Shown: positions 33,233-45,200 of the stretch, piece by piece | Position numbering within the stretch: position 1 is the first letter of the stretch | Layout of the letters: every line of letters begins with the position of its first letter | Assembly (NCBI RefSeq): GCF_033958435.1 | Contig: NC_134161.1 | Span: 13,888,001 to 13,952,000, forward strand | Length of the DNA stretch: 64,000 nt | Direction: 5' to 3' | DNA from: Carettochelys insculpta | Taxonomy: Eukaryota; Chordata; Testudines; Carettochelyidae | Program-made: the position numbers and the translations under genes | Notes under the pieces: model-generated | What the model was told of the DNA's origin: nothing | What the model saw: the letters and a program-made list of their open reading frames with translations, nothing else | Databases searched by the model: none

Positions 33233-34240
33233 TTCTGTTTTGTTTTTTTGTTTTGTTTTTTCCTGGGTGGTTGGAAGGGTTGAATAGAGGAGAGGGGAAA
33301 ATCCCTTCATTTGGGAGAGGGAGATGCTTCCAATTCTACTTGAGACCATTCCAAATGAAAAAGCTGTACTTTGAATAGTTGTCAAAATATCTGATTTTTT
33401 TTTCTAATTTTGTTTCATTCCAAAACATTTCAGATAACTTAGGTATTGTTTGGTGGGCCAGTCCAGCTCTGCACATCAGGGAGGGTATCTCGATCAGTTC
33501 TACCCTCTGGAGCCTGGTTGGAGACGCAGTCTTTTAACCCACAAGGCACATTAACACAGAATTCTCAGTGTTCAGATTATGGAATTGCATATGTGGTTAT
33601 AGAATTTCCCCACTTCTCACAGTTGCTGGCAATAGACAATGACAAACATTTTATCTTTGTACTTAAGGCCTAGATTTTTAGTGGGAGTGGGGATTACTGA
33701 AAGTGAAGCCATGAGCTAGGATTTAAAATTCAAGTACGTTCCCAAGTAAAAATGAATTGTGCATCATCTGGTGCTTCATGGCTGTTAAGTACTTTGTGAA
33801 TAAGGTAATTTTCCCTTTTTTAACCACCCACTCCAATGTAAAGAATACTGAGATAGCATCAGTGGATGTCTGCTATCGATGGGAAGTGTCAGCATTACTG
33901 TAGAAAGTCACTGATACTCATTTTTTGGCATTTGTGTTCTTTCTCTTTCCCCTCCCTCTTTCTTTCTGATTGGGGGTGTTATACGGAGTGCTCAGTGTAG
34001 GCTCTTATGTGTCATTTGTGCTTCCGCTTCATACGTCTTTCATGTAAGGTCATACATTGCCCACATTTCTAATTTACTGTAATGGGGGGGTGTTAAATTA
34101 CTCAGACTTGCGGAATACTGAGGGAGTGCGAGCAGTGTAGGAAGAGCGCTACTTCTTCTAGCCAGTTGTGAGTGTATGGTCTCTGTATATTGGTGTGGCA
34201 GCAGGTTACATGTTTTTCTGCATTGGTGTAAGAGGAAGGG
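33233..34240. other. unassigned stretch
   Basis: Non-coding; only short homopolymer runs. Nothing was recognised. Confidence 0.35.
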
Positions 34241-34244
34241 TGGA

Positions 34245-34405
34245 CTGCCTCAGAGTCACAACTGCTGGGTTCTGTTCCCAGGTCTGCCCCAGACACACTG
34301 CGTAATCTTGGGCAAGACATCTCACTGCTGAGACCATTTCCTCAGCTGCAAAATGGGGATAACACTCATTTCAGATCTGCGTAGAGAGGCTTAACTCACA
34401 GCTTT
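34245..34405 (-). repeat. MIR-like ancient SINE relic
   Basis: GGTTCTGTTCCCAGGTCTG, CTTGGGCAAGACATCTCAC, CTGCAAAATGGGGATAACAC: the conserved order of MIR-like relics in inverse orientation. It is diverged. Confidence 0.5.
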
Positions 34406-34409
34406 TCAG

Positions 34410-35693
34410 GAGCTCGGGTGCTGACAGTGTCCTCCGCATAAAATGGGAATGAAGAATGTGCAGTGCCATATCTTCCTGGCAGTGGCAAGCCAACAGGATC
34501 TCAATGGCTCCTTCCTCAGAAAGACCTAAAATCCATTTTGAGTGTGGGCTTGTGAAGCATGCATTGGTGAGGGCCTCTGCTGTGTTTGCCTAGGAGAGGA
34601 GTTCATTTTTGTGTTTGAAGTTGTTGATGGAATTCTTCTGTCTCTAGTCAAATATGCAGTTGGTATGATTTTTAAAGTTAGCATTTGCAGTTAGTAGGAA
34701 CAGTTCCTGGAGTTCCACTTCATTATTCAATGGTCTAACTGGCAAATTTTCTCATCATAAAAATCCCCATAAGTAAACACAGGTTTCTCATGTTTCTCAC
34801 CTTAATGGGAACCTACACAGGATTTCACTAATGTTCCAGTATCCTGACTTACGAGTTCTGTAGCAACAATGCTCTTACCCTTGGGAGTTGGGAATTATGT
34901 GTTATTTCTAGTGACCCAGTTCTTCCAGCTCAGGAGTAGCTTTGTTAAACTCTGGATAACACTGCGCCCTCCTGTTATAACAAAGGATGGTGAGCCAAAG
35001 GTGTGACAGGCCGGGAGTAAAAGTAAATGATGTGACCGAACGGGTTCACAGCCCATTGCATCTCCTCTTGCGATGGAACAACCTCAGTCTCCTTATGGAA
35101 ATTTGTAGAAACCAAATAGGCCATCGCAATATTGTAGCTAAGTTTAAAAGATATAAAGTGACTAAGTCATACTATGGTTTATTTAATCGCTGTGTCCCAT
35201 TTCTTTAAGATGGTTTGGGGGAGAGTGTGAAAAGTATGGAGAAACTAGCTCATTTTTTGTTGGAAAAATGGTATTTTTAACGAGTTTTGCCCAAAATTGA
35301 AAAATGTTGACAAGTAATGCTCCTGAGATAAGACTTTGTATATGGAATTACAGCCCTGAGCAAGTGTTTATGCATTTTTCATAATCTCCGGAAAATAAAA
35401 TTTATGAGTCTCAATAAAACCTTATTTATATTGTAACAAGACTGACAACTGAAATTATGCCTGCTATTTTTTTCTGAATCCATGTTATATGTATGCTGTG
35501 TGGGGTGTGTGGTTAATATGTATATACAGCCCCAGAAATACACTCACTCAGAGTCACCATGCTCTGTGTTAATATTTTTCTGCTTTGGTGGGTATCAAAA
35601 CAACCGTGATTTTAGTCCTCTGTCTGTCCTGGTTACTTAAATCTAGGGGTGTGAGTGGTATTTTTCAGCAGGGTTATCAGTGTTTCACTTCTC
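34410..35693. other. unassigned stretch
   Basis: No recognised gene or repeat. Confidence 0.35.
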
Positions 35694-36074
35694 TCAGGGT
35701 GCGTCTACATTATTCGACGAGGTTGAATTTATTAAGGTTGCTTTTTTGATTTTGTAAAGTCAAAGGTGTATGTCCCACTGCATGCATGACTTTGATAGAG
35801 TGCATCCCCAGTAGGCTGGGTACTTTTGACTTTGACAGCGATGCACTGTGGGTAGCTGTCCCACACCTCCTATCATCCCCTTGCATTCTGGGCTAAGCTC
35901 CCAGTGTCTGACGGGACAAAAACAATACAGCAGGTACTGGGTTCTGGGTACTGGTTCTTTGTACGTGCCATCAGCACACCTATCTTCTTCTGCATGAAAG
36001 CAATGATGGTGTATTCTTGCCCTTTTTTCACTGGTTATCTGTGCAGATGTTACAGCACGGCAAGCATGGACACT

Positions 36075-37480
36075 GTTCAAACTGTTGTGGCAAGAATTGT
36101 CAACACCTCGTTCATTGTGCTATGGTATGTGCAGAGTCTAGCCAGGCACTGCTGGAGCAAAGACGAATGTGAGGAGGACACAGACATGCATGAAACACTG
36201 GAGTAGAGCAATTGGCAGCCGTTGATCCTGTTCACGCAGCATGCAGTAGAACGCTAGTTCTTCTCCCATGAGACAAGCACAGACTGATGGATCTGCACAG
36301 TTATGCAGCTGTGAGATGATCAGCAGTGGCTGCAAAACTTTCACACGTGGAAGGCCACTTTCTTTTAACTTTTGCTTTCCCTGGTGCTGAAGCACAGCAG
36401 TACCAGAATGAGACCTGCTCTGACAGTTAAAAAGGTAGTGGTAATAGCCCTGTGGAAGCTCACAGTGCCAGACAGCTACCAGTTGGGAATCAGTTTGGAG
36501 TGAGTAAATCTACAGTGGGATCTGCTGTGGTCTAAGGCAATCAATACTATTGTGCTATGAATGACATTGACTCTGCAAAATGTGCCAGGTGGTTTTGTTA
36601 TGATAAAGTTCTCTAACTGTGGTGGGGTGATCGATGGAATGCCCATCCCCTTCCTAGCCACCTGACCCCCTTGACAGAGTACATGAACTGCAAGAGGTAC
36701 TTCTCGATGGTGCTGCAGCCATTAGTGGATCACAAGGAGTGTTTCACCAGCATTAGTGTGAGATGACCAGGAAAGGTGCATGATGTGTGTTGTGAACAAG
36801 ACACGAGAAGTCATTCTTCCACTCTACTCTGTGTTGGTTAGGCCTCAGTTGGAGCATTGTGTCCAGTTGTGGGCACCGCATAAAGATTTGGAGAAATTGG
36901 AAAGGGTCCAGAAAAGAGCAACAAGAATGACCAAAGGCTTAGAGAACATGAGCTATGAAGAAAGGCTGAAAGAATTGGGCTTGTTTAGTTTGGAAAAAGG
37001 AAGATTGAGTGGGGACATGATAGTGGTTTTCAAGGATCTAAAAGGGTGTCATAAAGAGGAGGCAGAAAACTTGTTCTTCTTGGTCTCAGAGGACAGAACA
37101 AGAAGCAATAGGCTTAAACTGCAGCAACGGAGGTTTAGGTTGGACATTAGGAAAAAGTTCCTAACTGTCAGGGTGGTCAAACACTGGAATAAATTGTCTA
37201 GGGAGGTTGTGGAATCTCCACCTCTGGAGATATTTAAAAACAGGTTTGATGGATGTCTATCAGGGATGGTCTAGACAGTACTTGTTCCTGCAGTGAGGTC
37301 AGGGGCTGGACTCAATGACCTCTCAAGGTCCCTTCCAGTTGTAGTGTTCTGTGATTCTATGTGTGCATCGTTAGGAACTCTGGTCTCTTCAGAAAGCCCC
37401 AGGATGGAACTTTCTTCCCAGACCAGAAAATTTCCATTGGATCTTGTCTGTGATCCTGGGCATTCATGGTGAGGTGCAAT
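36075..37480 (+). pseudogene. HARBI1-like (PIF/Harbinger) transposase relic
   Basis: Frames broken by stops retain the Harbinger DDE transposase order. MRPALTVKKVVVIALWKL (36410 on) corresponds to the helix-turn-helix region with a VPDSYQ continuation. GVIDGMPIPFLAT (36628 on) contains the catalytic Asp. YFSMVLQPLVDHKECFTSI (36700) and PGKVHDV (36774) precede the CR1 insertion; VRNSGLFRKPQDGTFFPD follows it (37367 on), in register once the CR1 and its duplication are removed. The usual partner is a separate Myb-like protein, which is not recognisable here. Confidence 0.75.
36783..37365 (+). mobile_element. CR1 3' fragment inside the Harbinger, TSD ATGTGTG
   Basis: The body 36790-37358 is flanked by ATGTGTG (36783-36789, 37359-37365). 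It carries the last 160 or so codons of CR1 RT (TREVILPLYSVLVRPQLEHC, RVQKRATRMTKGLENMSYEE, NKLSREVVESPPLEIFKNRF) in one open frame to 37274. A 3' UTR with GGACTCAATGACCTCTCAAG ends at GTTCTGTGATTCT. Same subfamily as CR1 no. 1 at 11-14 kb, and severely 5' truncated. Confidence 0.85.
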
Positions 37481-37802
37481 ATCTGCTTTGCTTGCCACAT
37501 TGTCCAAACAAGAAATGAAATTCAGACTTTCCCTGGCCTTTTCCTATGCACCTGGAGAGCAGCAGAGTTAAAAGTGCTGGCCAGAGTGGTCACGTTGAGG
37601 CACTCTGGGACACCTCCAGGAGACCAAGGGTGTCGACTTTCAGAGGGCTGCATCTGCACTGTCCTAAAGTTGATCGTGTAGGATTGAATTTAGAAGTACT
37701 GAAAACAATGTTAACAGCCCTGAAAGTCAGTGGTACAAACTTGATGGTGTGGACTCATTGTTTAGAGAATAGACTTAATGCAGCTAACTTCAACCTAAAC
37801 TC

Positions 37803-38187
37803 ATAGGCTACAGTTACACTGACCCAAACTGCCAGCAGCACTATGCAAATGGACAGTGTCGAAAATGCAAATGTCTGCTTATTTGCATATTTATTCACCA
37901 GCAGAGTTTGCTGCCAGCAAAAAAAAAAAAGGGCAGTGTAAATGTGGTTCTGCTGGTTAAGCCCCTCCCACTCCCGTCAGCAGCCTCTTCTGCCTGGAAA
38001 AAATCAGGCATAAAAGGCTGCTGACAAACGAGGTGTGGTTTGCCAGCGGAACCACATTTACACTGCTTTTTTTTCTGCTGGCAGTAGCCTGTGCCAGTGA
38101 GCGAATATGCAGATGAGCACCTGTTTACGTTTTTGAGACCATCTGTTTGCATACTGCTGCTGGCAGTTGGGGTCAGTGCAACCCATA
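37803..38187. mobile_element. palindromic MITE inside the Harbinger, TSD ATA
   Basis: The body 37806-38184 (379 bp) is flanked by ATA (37803-37805, 38185-38187). The ends GGCTACAGTTACACTGAC and GTCAGTGCAACCC are inverted. The arms contain ATGCAAAT/ATTTGCATA-like and TGTAAATGTGGTTCTGCTGG/CCAGCGGAACCACATTTACA pairs. It lies 20 bp inside the right end of the host transposon. Confidence 0.8.
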
Positions 38188-38210
38188 GTTATAGTGTAGA
38201 CCAGGCCTCA

Positions 38211-38506
38211 GTTCTGCAAAGATGTTGTTGTTTAACTTTCAACATGTAAGTGTCGAGTTAATTCCAGGTGTGTGTCTGGAACTGCTCTAGATTGTTAACC
38301 TGGCCCTCTACTTCTGAACATGCCCCCTTATTAAGCACAACCTTAGGAAGAAAGACCTGTCTTTCAGTGGTGAACTGCACGCATCAGGCGTAATTTGAGT
38401 TGTCACAGCAGGGAGGCTCACAAAGCTACAACACAGCCTGAGAGCAACCTCCTCCAAGCAGGCATGAACTCGTGGGTTCCATTTATTGAAGACTATATAG
38501 TCCTGT
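38211..38506. other. unassigned spacer
   Basis: Nothing recognised between the Harbinger and the small hAT element. Confidence 0.35.
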
Positions 38507-38683
38507 CTCATGAGCAGTGTTTCCTCTAATGTTTTCTGTCCATGGAGAGGATAAATTTTCTTATGTGCACCACCATTAATAACATGCTGCTGGCTGTGGG
38601 TACTCTGCTATCACCTGGGCAGCACGTGAATCTCTGCTGGGCGGTGCCCAACCACTCAGTTTACAGGGAACACTGCTCATGAG
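38507..38683. mobile_element. 161-bp hAT MITE, TSD CTCATGAG
   Basis: The body 38515-38675 lies between perfect CTCATGAG copies (38507-38514, 38676-38683). The terminal inverted repeats are CAGTGTTTCCTCTAA and TTACAGGGAACACTG. The target is itself palindromic. No coding capacity. Confidence 0.85.
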
Positions 38684-41400
38684 CACACATGGAATGAACT
38701 ACCAGGGTTAAACATTAATTCAGAAAGCTAACTCATATTTATTAACATGGCAGAAGGGATAAATAAGTATAGAGGAGATTCACCAGTGACCCTCAACTCT
38801 GACTGACTTTTGTAGAATTTAGGGTTATTTTCAGCTGTGCCTGTGCCATAGAGATCTGTACTGAATGGCATACAACAGTGCATCCCACCCCTCATGCCAG
38901 CTGCCTGATTTGTGTTGGCAGTGTACTCACTTACTAGGTGTCTGCAGCCTTGCAACACTGATACATGGCTGTGATACCATGAGGCTTGGGTACTGCGTTT
39001 AGTCTGGAGTAGAGTTTCTAGCAGTGCTGTTTTGCTGCTTACATCTAATACTGAAAGCAGCATATATGCCTGCTTGCAGATGTGATTAGATTACAACAAA
39101 CCTGTGTTCTTTATGTTGGAATTCTGTAAAGTGGCAGGCTGATCTAAAGCTCCTTGTAGGAGCCCTTATTGGGAAAGGCCCTGCTTATGTTTGAGACCTA
39201 CTTGTGCCCTAGTTTTCATCTCTATTTTTAAGCCATCGCTTAAAGAATCTGTTTCATGAAGCAATTGCATTTCTAGGTCTTGACTGTGTTCCAGTATCTC
39301 ATAAAATGAATGACTATGCTGGTGCTCCAGTGACTGCAGGATTCAGTGATGTGTAATGCTTATAGAACATCAGGAGAGAATCCCCAAAATCTTATTAAAA
39401 AAATCTCAGAGTCCCTTCTGCTAAATCTGTCATAATGGATGTTTGTGCTTATCTGAAGCATTCAGGGCAAGAATGTCTGGTGGTAGGGAAGATTTTGCAT
39501 TAACAAAGATCTTGGCTACTTGATTTAACTTTCAGTGGGAAGTAGATTTACATTTTATTTGTCTAAAAAGAATTTTTGATACAAAGCTTTGGCAAAGAGG
39601 AACAGATAGATAAGGCCAGTAAGTTGACAAAGTAGTGGTCCCAACTGAGAACTAGATATCAGTTTTGCAACAAAAGAGGAAGAGATTTACTTCATTAGGA
39701 GTAGCAGGGTTCAGGAGAGGAATGTGGAGAAGTTTAGAAATGATGACGTGCATCATGGAGATGGGACAAAAACCTGAGGCTTGGGGAGAGACAGAGAAGC
39801 AGATACTTAGGAATGGGTTGAATGGTATGATAATAGACGGTGAAAGGTATGAAAGGGAAAAAAGAGAGTAGTGAAAATTATGGCATGAATGAAAGAGTGA
39901 GAATTTTCAGATGGAAGTGCAGTTGAGTAGGAAGCCACCAAAGTGAAGAAGGAAGGCATGAATAATGATGCAAAATGCAAATCAGATGGGCGGCCCAGTT
40001 TGTGTCAGTTGAAGTGCCTGAAGATGGGATTTTTGAATGCCAGCATAGGTAGATAGCAGGGTGGGGTTTTGTTTTCTTTTGAGGGTGGAGATTTAGGTGC
40101 TCATCCTGCCATTGGATCTATATAGACTCCAGCCAAAATCAGTGATGATTAAATCCTTGATTTCATGGACTAATGGGGGGAGGGATGTCCGTTAACCCTG
40201 AATATCCCTTAAATTGGAGGGTTACTGCCCATCCATCCCCGCTAGGCTCCCCCAGCCCCAGCCCCAGTCCCTCCCACCCCCATAAAAAAGAGCCCACTGC
40301 TCACTACTGCTGGAACTGGTGCGATGGGTGGAGACACTGGAGTTTGCCGCTGCAGTTGGGGCCCCCCAACATGCCAGCAAAAGCCACGCTGTGGCTGAGG
40401 GCACTGCTGTGAGTGGCAGCAAGGGCCTACCACATGCTCATCCCACCAGGGTGGGGTGCATACGTGGGTGTTGTCTGCCCACATACATGACCCACCCCTG
40501 GTAGGAGGAGTGCCAGGTGGCAGCAGCTCCTCCAGGCCATGGCAGTAAGTCCCCTAACTTACTTTTTGAAGAGATGGGGGGGCATTTAGGATTTTATGGG
40601 CCTCAGTTAATGGGAACAACGGGAGGGTGCAGGAGAGGGATGGCAGACATCCGTTGTTCCTGAAGTCCACTAAGTCAGGGCCCATAAAATTGAAGGTCTA
40701 CTATATATCTTATGGGCCTAAAGGTCCACCTTCACACATCTGATTGAAGGCTCAGGGTCTCAGGCTGCATTTGCTCTTTGCAACAAGGTTTTTTGTAAGG
40801 CACTTCTTTAAAAAGGACAATGTTATTGCTCTGTATATATGGTGATGGTTGTAGCTATTTAGTGTTTCTTTTATTTGCTTTATCATAGTTGTAGGCCTGG
40901 ATCCTGTTGTGATTGTATGAAATACTTGAAGATACTATTTGTGAGATTAAGCATCAGGGGTGTACAAGGGAAAATTGTGCGCGCAGGAAGCCGTTTGGAT
41001 CGCAGAGGTGACAGTATGATGGGTATGGAGATGAGAGCAAGCACTGGGAGCAAAGAGAGGCAGAGGGAAGGAGAGACTTTCTGTACTGAGATATTTTATG
41101 AAGTCTTTTGTCTAAAGGAGACAAGACAAAATAGTTTTATCACTAAGATGTAAAATTTATTTCAGTGGGATAAATATTGGTGTCATAGTTGGTTAATGTA
41201 TGAAGAATAACTGCCAAAAACAAGAACTAAAACTAAAGAAAAGCAACCAACCCTCAAACTCCTGACTGCATGGGTGAATGTTGCACTATAACCATATGGG
41301 AGCTGCTTCCTGGGTTATTGCTAACCCAAATGTGAGAAATTGGAGGGGTCCAAGGAAGTGTACTAAATTTTCTTTCAGCCTTTCCTGCAGGGAGTCACCC
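38684..41400. other. unassigned stretch with a G/C-rich patch
   Basis: About 2.7 kb. A C/G-rich patch at 40170-40560 flanked by TCCGTTAACCCTGAATATCC (40188) and ACATCCGTTGTTCCTGAAGT (40648) might be a degraded DNA transposon, but ends are not clear. 39650-40000 is purine-rich. Frames across the G/C patch are shadows on both strands. Confidence 0.35.
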
Positions 41401-41624
41401 AACAAATAATACTAGATTCCTTGCTAACGTGAAGCTCTCACAAAGCAGCATCTGTTAGTAATGCTTTCTGTCTTTAGGTGGCCAGAAGAGTCCCTCATCC
41501 TGGAGGATGCTGACCTGGCTCAGTTATATATGCTTTTGTCAACTGCAGCAGTACAGTGTACAAGGGCATGAAGCCCATTGTCACTCCATTTGGTACAGAA
41601 TACTGTAAAGTGTCTCCGTAGCAA

Positions 41625-41995
41625 CACAAGCTTCTGCAAATGAATCTCGCTTGTTCTCCACTCTATGAATGGGCTTCCTGTAGACCACTGAGCCAAATTG
41701 AAGGTTTTAGTCCTTTTCTTCAGGGCACTCAGTGGTCTGGACCAAGGCCCTAGTAAATGATCTCATCTCGAGCATGAGAACCATGGTTGACAGCTCCACT
41801 CCTGTGGCACAGTGGAACTAGGAATAAAGCAGGAGACCAAATCTACTTGGGAGCTGCTCTAAGATTCTGTAATAAACTTCCCGGTGAACTAAGGATCATC
41901 ACAAATCTGACTGTTTTCCATTCCAAAAGGGGACTTCTCTGACTTGTCTTCACAAAGCAGAGCTTACATTAGAAACTGGAATGAGCTTCCCACAC
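41625..41995 (+). mobile_element. possible L2-like LINE relic
   Basis: Frames with lesions read an LHWLPVDH-like string at 41662 and VLVLFFRALSGLDQG at 41706, resembling the HWLPV..FKVL...FKALNGLAP block of L2 RT. Further coding is lost and the boundaries are unknown. Confidence 0.4.
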
Positions 41996-42144
41996 CCAGC
42001 TTGCCTTGTAAAATAAAATCTGCCCAGCCAACCCCCTTGCAATGCAGATACCTTCTCCCCAGAGGGAGAAGTCTAAGAGAGAACACAAACTGCATGTGAC
42101 AGATTTTAGTCATGTCACTTCATGTACTACTGGAAGGCTCTATG

Positions 42145-42553
42145 GTATGTGTGATGGGGGTCTGGGGTCCCCCAAGCTCTGCACCCCGGCCGTAGGCAGG
42201 AGAGTCTGTCACTTAGCAGGAAAACAGCGGGTTTATTAGCCGACAGGACACAGCATCGTACAGAGGAGTCAGTGCAGCAGGCAGAGACAGCCAGTCCAAT
42301 CCATGTTGGGGAGAGGAGGCCCCGAGGGGCCCCCAGAGCTGGGGCCTTGCCCCCTCCTTTGTCTTTCTCTCCCTCAGCCCAGACTAACTGCTTCCAACTC
42401 CCAGTTCCAATTCAAACCCCTCAGGCTCCACCTCCTCCTTTGTCTGCAGTACAAAGGTGTTACCTGGTCGTCAAGGTTACCCTCAGCAGGAGCCCCACAC
42501 CCTCTGTGAGCCACTTACACACACACAGGTATCCCCCACTTCATCACAGTATG
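42145..42553 (-). mobile_element. solo LTR, TSD GTATG
   Basis: The body 42150-42548 (399 bp) begins TGTGATGG and ends CATCACA, with 5-bp duplications GTATG on both sides (42145-42149, 42549-42553). Read on the minus strand it begins TGTGATGAAGTGGGG and contains AATAAA (in GGCTAATAAACCC) before a G/C-rich 3' part, as expected of an LTR with R and U5. No internal viral coding region is present, so this is a recombined solo LTR. The 5-bp duplication fits ERVL-like or Gypsy-type elements. Confidence 0.8.
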
Positions 42554-44237
42554 ACAGCAGGATGAACAGGTATGAGAACCCATCTAGAACAGGGTGGCAT
42601 GAGATGAGCTTTATTAGATATTTTCCAGTGCCACTGAAACTGCCATGTGCAGTTCTCTGGTTTTCATATGCCAGAATGCACAATGCTTCTGAAAGCCTGT
42701 TGCTTTCTCTGGGGCACATTTACTGGGAAAGTAGCAGTGTGTCCTTGGAATGATAAGGGTTGTGAGACAGAGTTCATGCCTTCTTTCTCCTGGTCTTAAT
42801 TGCCCTCTCTTCCACTTCCTATTGCTTAGCTTCTTCTCTGGTTCCAGACTGAACTCCATCCCACTGCTAGTCTTGGCCCAAGTTCTGAAATTCCCTCTGC
42901 CTCCTCCTCTTGTGTTTCCCAAACCTCAGTTCCCGGTTATTGGTCAAAGATGAAATTGGATCAGTGGTGTCTTTTTCTCCATAAAATATTGATTAGAAAT
43001 GTTACCTCCACTGTGTTGTTTCTCCATCTCCACCACCCCTATGCCCTAAGAGCTACATATTTAATTTACACTGGCACATGGAGAAGCAGTTCTGCTCTCC
43101 CTTCCACTTGAACTTCATTCTTTGGAGGGCAGCTTTTTGTTGCTGCAGCAGCTGCCTGACAACCGTCTCCTCCCAGCTCTTCTTCACCATCTGCTCCTGA
43201 GGGCTGAGGGAGAGGATGCTGCTGCTCAGCGTTGGTGCTCCCTTCTTTCTAGAGAGAGAGGAGAAAAGCCATCAGCCCTTTGGGGTCTGTGCTGCTACAT
43301 CTCGCTGTCTTTTCTGGGAAAGGGCCATCTCCTCCTCTCAGCCCTAGCTAGTGGATCTTTTTCCTTGCTCACAGTGAGTGGGTTTCCCAAGCTTAGGTAA
43401 ATCCAGTGAAAGGAACGTAATACTCCTCATCTTTAACTTGAAAGATCCATTTCTGTACATCTGACTGCTTGGAGTTTAGAGTGGAAGTAAAGCTGCATTC
43501 TTACTATGATAACGCAATTCTCATTGTGCTAATTAGAGAGAGCCATATGAAGCAAATACATGTATCAAACACATGCCCTGTTTTTGCTCCCTGTTATGGA
43601 GGATAAAGAAACATGAATACTTGTCTTCAGTTCCATAGAGGGCAGGTGGCTGAGACATTTTATAATACTGAGCAGATGCGTACCACAGTCACTCCTTGAA
43701 CATAGCATTGCAAAACATACAAGTATAGACCTGTACCAAAGGGCCACTAATTCAAACTGTGCTGCTGAGAGAGAAAGGTAGTGTGGAAATAATTAAATTA
43801 GTCATCGAGTGACTATCTGCTTTACAAGGCTTGGTTCCTCTTTGCCCTGGAATCATATTTCAGCAGTAAAAAACTATTTCTCTGAGGCCCCAGGCATGGT
43901 TGTGGTGGGGAAGATTGTACTCTTCCTTTAAAAATTCAAGTCAAATGCCTGGTGCTGCTTGATTAGTTCAACTGGCTACCTGCTAATGCTACTGCATGTG
44001 CTGGTTTTAATCCAGGTAAACTAAATATTTCTTACTTCAGCTTTTTGTTATATTTTTGTGGTGTACAATTTTTAACTTGCATTTATTTGTCTTTTGAAAT
44101 GCTGCACATGCTGCTAGAATGCGGCTGCACAGCAACTTTCAGCTTTGCAGCGCTGCAGAGACTGGGAAGCCCATGGGAAGCTGACATAAGCTGTATGCCT
44201 CTGTCAGAAGTAGTGTCTCCAGGACTGCAGCTGTTGC
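42554..44237. other. unassigned stretch
   Basis: No recognisable gene. Pyrimidine-rich patches occur near 42780-42930 and 43120-43260. Confidence 0.35.
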
Positions 44238-44578
44238 TACAGGTTGAGCCTCTCTAGTCTGGCACCCTTGGGATCTGACTAGAGCTGGATGAGAGAATTT
44301 TTCAGACCATCGGAAGTCAATATTATCTAGTACATTGTGAACACTTTCACTGCATACTGGGCTATTAGAAGACATTCAGGGGAATATTACAGCTAAATAA
44401 CAGGACAGAACACTGTGAGCCAGGACTCGTGGTTGTAACAAACTTTACGGGACTATGGAAAACTTGGTCACACACCCATGATAAGTGGTCATCCAGCTAA
44501 CTAAAATCATGCTAGATTACAGATGTTGCTGGATGAGAGAGTGCAGGACTAGAGAGGTTCCACCTGTATAGCCATGGT
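44238..44578. mobile_element. TA-flanked DNA transposon (most complete copy)
   Basis: The body 44240-44576 (337 bp) is flanked by TA on each side. The ends CAGGTTGAGCCTCTCTAG and CTAGAGAGGTTCCACCTG are inverted repeats. The arms are partly palindromic: GTCTGGCACC and TGCAGGACTAG-type segments. It lacks a transposase and is inverse in orientation to the copies at 10.3 and 19.7 kb. Confidence 0.75.
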
Positions 44579-45168
44579 AAGAGGGTAAGCACAGCCCTTG
44601 TGTGGGTAGTGGGAGACAGCTCTGCACATTTCCGTTCCATCCACCTTGGTGGAGCCATGCCCCCAAAGATGGAAGCCCTGCTACCCAAGCAGCAACACCC
44701 CTCCGGTGGGAGTAGCTTGGCTCTTCCCTGCCAATGGAACATCTCTGCCAGCCTTCCTTCTACTGGGTTCTGAGGGGGACACGGCCTCTGAGCCAATTAG
44801 GGCCAGCCAACACTTACTCTGCCCACCTGGATTAGAGGCATATGTATGTTTTATCACCAGCTAGATTTGTAAACACCTGTGCCCTTTTTTGGGCCTCATC
44901 CACAAAAAGATGGTGAATACCTTCAGGTACCCTTGACTTCTTATGGTGTCAGGCTCTGTGAATGCAAAGGTGAGGGGAATCCGCTTCTTGCTGCCCTTAG
45001 TTACTCATTCAGTGCTCCATTGTGCACCCAAGCTGGGCTGAGCATATTCTAATCCTAAATGTTTAGAAGAGTTGATGGGTTTATTTTTCTACTTTTTAAG
45101 TACCTGTTTTTTTTTAAACAAATCTGTGAAACAATAATAGAAGTCAATAAGTTTATTCATTATCTCAC
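44579..45168. other. unassigned stretch
   Basis: Non-coding; nothing recognised. Confidence 0.35.
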
Positions 45169-45171
45169 AGA

Positions 45172-45200
45172 GGTGAGATATGAGATATGAGATATGAGAA
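45172..45200. repeat. short tandem repeat, unit about GAGATAT
   Basis: Four near-perfect heptamer copies of GAGATAT immediately at the broken left edge of the palindromic MITE. Confidence 0.75.

Larger units (their letters stand above)
35694..38210 (+). mobile_element. PIF/Harbinger transposon with nested CR1 and MITE, TSD TCA
   Basis: Trinucleotide TCA flanks both ends (35694-35696, 38208-38210). The left terminus GGGTGCGTCTACATTAT and the inverse of the right terminus, GGCCTGGTCTACACTAT, are terminal inverted repeats. The body (35697-38207) is interrupted by a CR1 fragment (36790-37358) and by a 379-bp MITE (37806-38184), leaving about 1.56 kb of original transposon. It encodes a decayed transposase. 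Confidence 0.8.

Noticed and set aside
40170..40560. CpG island or promoter in the G/C-rich patch
   Set aside because: The patch is rich in CCC/GGG and CA/TG but poor in CG dinucleotides, and no transcription start signal is visible.
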